Shown here: piece by piece, positions 63,237 through 64,000 of the stretch | How the letters are laid out: each line of letters opens with the position of its first letter | How positions within the stretch are numbered: the first letter of the stretch is position 1 | Assembly: GCF_902859745.1 (NCBI RefSeq) | Contig: NZ_CADIJW010000015.1 | Span: 52,940 to 116,939, forward strand | Origin: Achromobacter dolens | Lineage (GTDB): Bacteria; Pseudomonadota; Gammaproteobacteria; Burkholderiales; Burkholderiaceae_B | Length of the DNA stretch: 64,000 nucleotides | Direction: 5' to 3' | Notes under the pieces: generated by a model | What the model was told of the DNA's origin: nothing | The model's input: the letters and a program-made list of their open reading frames with translations, nothing else | Databases searched by the model: none | Position numbers and translations under genes: made by a program

Positions 63237-63905
63237 TTACAGGTCGACGCCCGGCGCGCGCTGCGCGTCCGGCGTCGGAGAGAGCGGCGCCGGCCGGGCG
63301 CCCGGCACGGCCGGACCCGGGGCGACGACGCCCATGGAAACGATGTACTTCAAGGCCGCGTCCACGCTCATCTGCAGGTCCACCGTGTCGGCACGGGGCA
63401 CCATCAGGAAGAAGCCGGACGTGGGATTCGGCGTGGTCGGCACGTACACGCTGATGTGGTCGCCGGGCAGGCGCTCGGCCACTTCGCCGCTGGGCGTGCC
63501 GGTGACGAATGCGATGGTCCAGCTACCGGCGCGCGGATACTGCACCAGCACCGCACGGCGAAACGCCTGGCCGTTCGGGGCGAGCACGGTGTCGCTGACC
63601 TGCTTGACCGAGTTGTAGATCGAGCGCACCAGGGGGATGCGGCCCAGCAGGCTTTCCCACTGGTCCACCATGGTGCGGCCGATCAGGTTGGCCGCGAAAA
63701 TGCCCGTCAGCAGCACCACCACGATGACCAGGACGAAGCGGAAGCCGGGAATGTCGACGCCGAACAGCGATTCGGACGACAGAAAGCCAGGCACGAACCC
63801 TTCGAGGGTGGCGACCAGCAGACCCAGCACCCACACCGTGATGACCAGGGGAACCCAGATCAGCAGGCCGGTGATGAAGTACTTTTTGATGACGCGCATA
63901 CGCAT
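63237..63905 (-). CDS. DUF502 family membrane protein
   Basis: A 222-residue protein with two N-terminal transmembrane helices (about 10-32 and 55-78). The family core follows: [35 protein letters not shown] and [13 protein letters not shown], then [16 protein letters not shown]. The C-terminal 30 residues are Pro/Ala-rich. Function is unknown, but it is conserved next to fmdB and aspS in Betaproteobacteria. It may start at 63905 or two codons later at 63899. Confidence 0.9.
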   Translation of the reverse strand: MRMRVIKKYFITGLLIWVPLVITVWVLGLLVATLEGFVPGFLSSESLFGVDIPGFRFVLVIVVVLLTGIFAANLIGRTMVDQWESLLGRIPLVRSIYNSVKQVSDTVLAPNGQAFRRAVLVQYPRAGSWTIAFVTGTPSGEVAERLPGDHISVYVPTTPNPTSGFFLMVPRADTVDLQMSVDAALKYIVSMGVVAPGPAVPGARPAPLSPTPDAQRAPGVDL

Positions 63906-63916
63906 CGCGCGGTTAC

Positions 63917-64000
63917 TCAGGAGGCGGTGGACGGCCCCGCGGCGGGCGCGGGGGCAGCGGCGGGCGCCGCCGGTGCGCTGGCGGCCGGCGCGGCGCTTTC
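63917..64000 (-). CDS. FmdB-family zinc ribbon protein, C-terminal fragment
   Basis: Only the last 27 codons are in the window, ending in a TGA at 63917-63919. They encode a low-complexity Ala/Pro tail (ESAAPAASAPAAPAAAPAP...STAS). No zinc-ribbon residues are visible. The call rests on the usual fmdB-DUF502-aspS gene order and on the typical Ala/Pro-rich end of betaproteobacterial FmdB proteins. Confidence 0.55.
   Translation of the reverse strand, partial: ESAAPAASAPAAPAAAPAPAAGPSTAS

Noticed and set aside
1-64000. CRISPR arrays, tRNA/rRNA genes, intact insertion sequences, prophage genes
   Set aside because: I looked for regular spaced repeats, T-arm-like motifs and transposase motifs and found none, although an eye scan can miss degenerate remnants.

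Overview
The window is a high-GC chromosomal segment of a Bordetella-like member of the Alcaligenaceae (Betaproteobacteria). The main evidence is the birA-baf pair (Bvg accessory factor, a type III pantothenate kinase) and a wlb-type band-A trisaccharide cluster placed directly after waaA-waaC. Further support comes from the dapF-DUF484-xerC, hslVU, dacA-ybeD-lipB-lipA and fmdB-DUF502-aspS blocks. The species cannot be fixed from the sequence alone. I see no rRNA, tRNA, CRISPR array or intact insertion sequence.

Region 1 (1-2776) holds the end of a lipid A acyltransferase gene, dapF, a DUF484 gene and xerC. Region 2 (2790-10012) is a metal-homeostasis block. A minus-strand operon (a 56-residue membrane protein, znuC, znuB, znuA, a DUF1007 protein and a NicO-type permease) diverges from a Fur-family gene (zur) across an AT-rich Zur-box-like site. 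A His-rich COG0523 metallo-GTPase gene and a dksA variant with only one zinc-finger cysteine follow. Region 3 (10170-23867) is housekeeping: hslVU, a CusF-like protein, a cobalamin adenosyltransferase, lipA, a LacI-like protein without its DNA-binding domain, lipB and its neighbours, a D-amino-acid aminotransferase, a D,D-carboxypeptidase, and a four-gene Mla/MCE lipid transport operon.

Region 4 (23963-28169) has birA, baf, a tiny membrane protein and the LPS inner-core genes waaA and waaC. Region 5 (28293-39568) is the plus-strand trisaccharide cluster. It contains wlbA, wlbB, wlbC, wlbE, wlbF, wlbG, wlbH, an Amj-like flippase candidate, a polytopic ligase/polymerase candidate and the wlbL dehydratase. 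wlbD is not in its usual place after wlbC. It lies at 40866, preceded by a 20-bp sequence nearly identical to one upstream of wlbA.

Region 6 (39568-52816) is an O-antigen island. The plus-strand part has two glycosyltransferases, wlbD and an AsnB-like amidotransferase. The minus-strand part (52816 down to 45108) is clearly AT-richer and encodes Wzm, Wzt, a second 2-epimerase, a hexapeptide acyltransferase, a glycosyltransferase, a NodB-like deacetylase candidate and a second AsnB-like amidotransferase. This is most simply read as an ABC-transporter-dependent O polysaccharide containing amidated uronic acids, acquired as an exchangeable cassette.

Region 7 (53460-64000) returns to high GC: a CoxG-like protein, an MFS exporter, an EamA transporter, rfbB-rfbA-rfbC without rfbD, clsB with its YbhP-like partner, aspS, a DUF502 protein and the end of an FmdB-family gene. 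The most rewarding parts for follow-up are the O-antigen cassette, the duplicated wlbA/wlbD leader, the Amj-like flippase and proline-loop ligase, the zinc operon with its unannotated small protein, and the HTH-less LacI protein.
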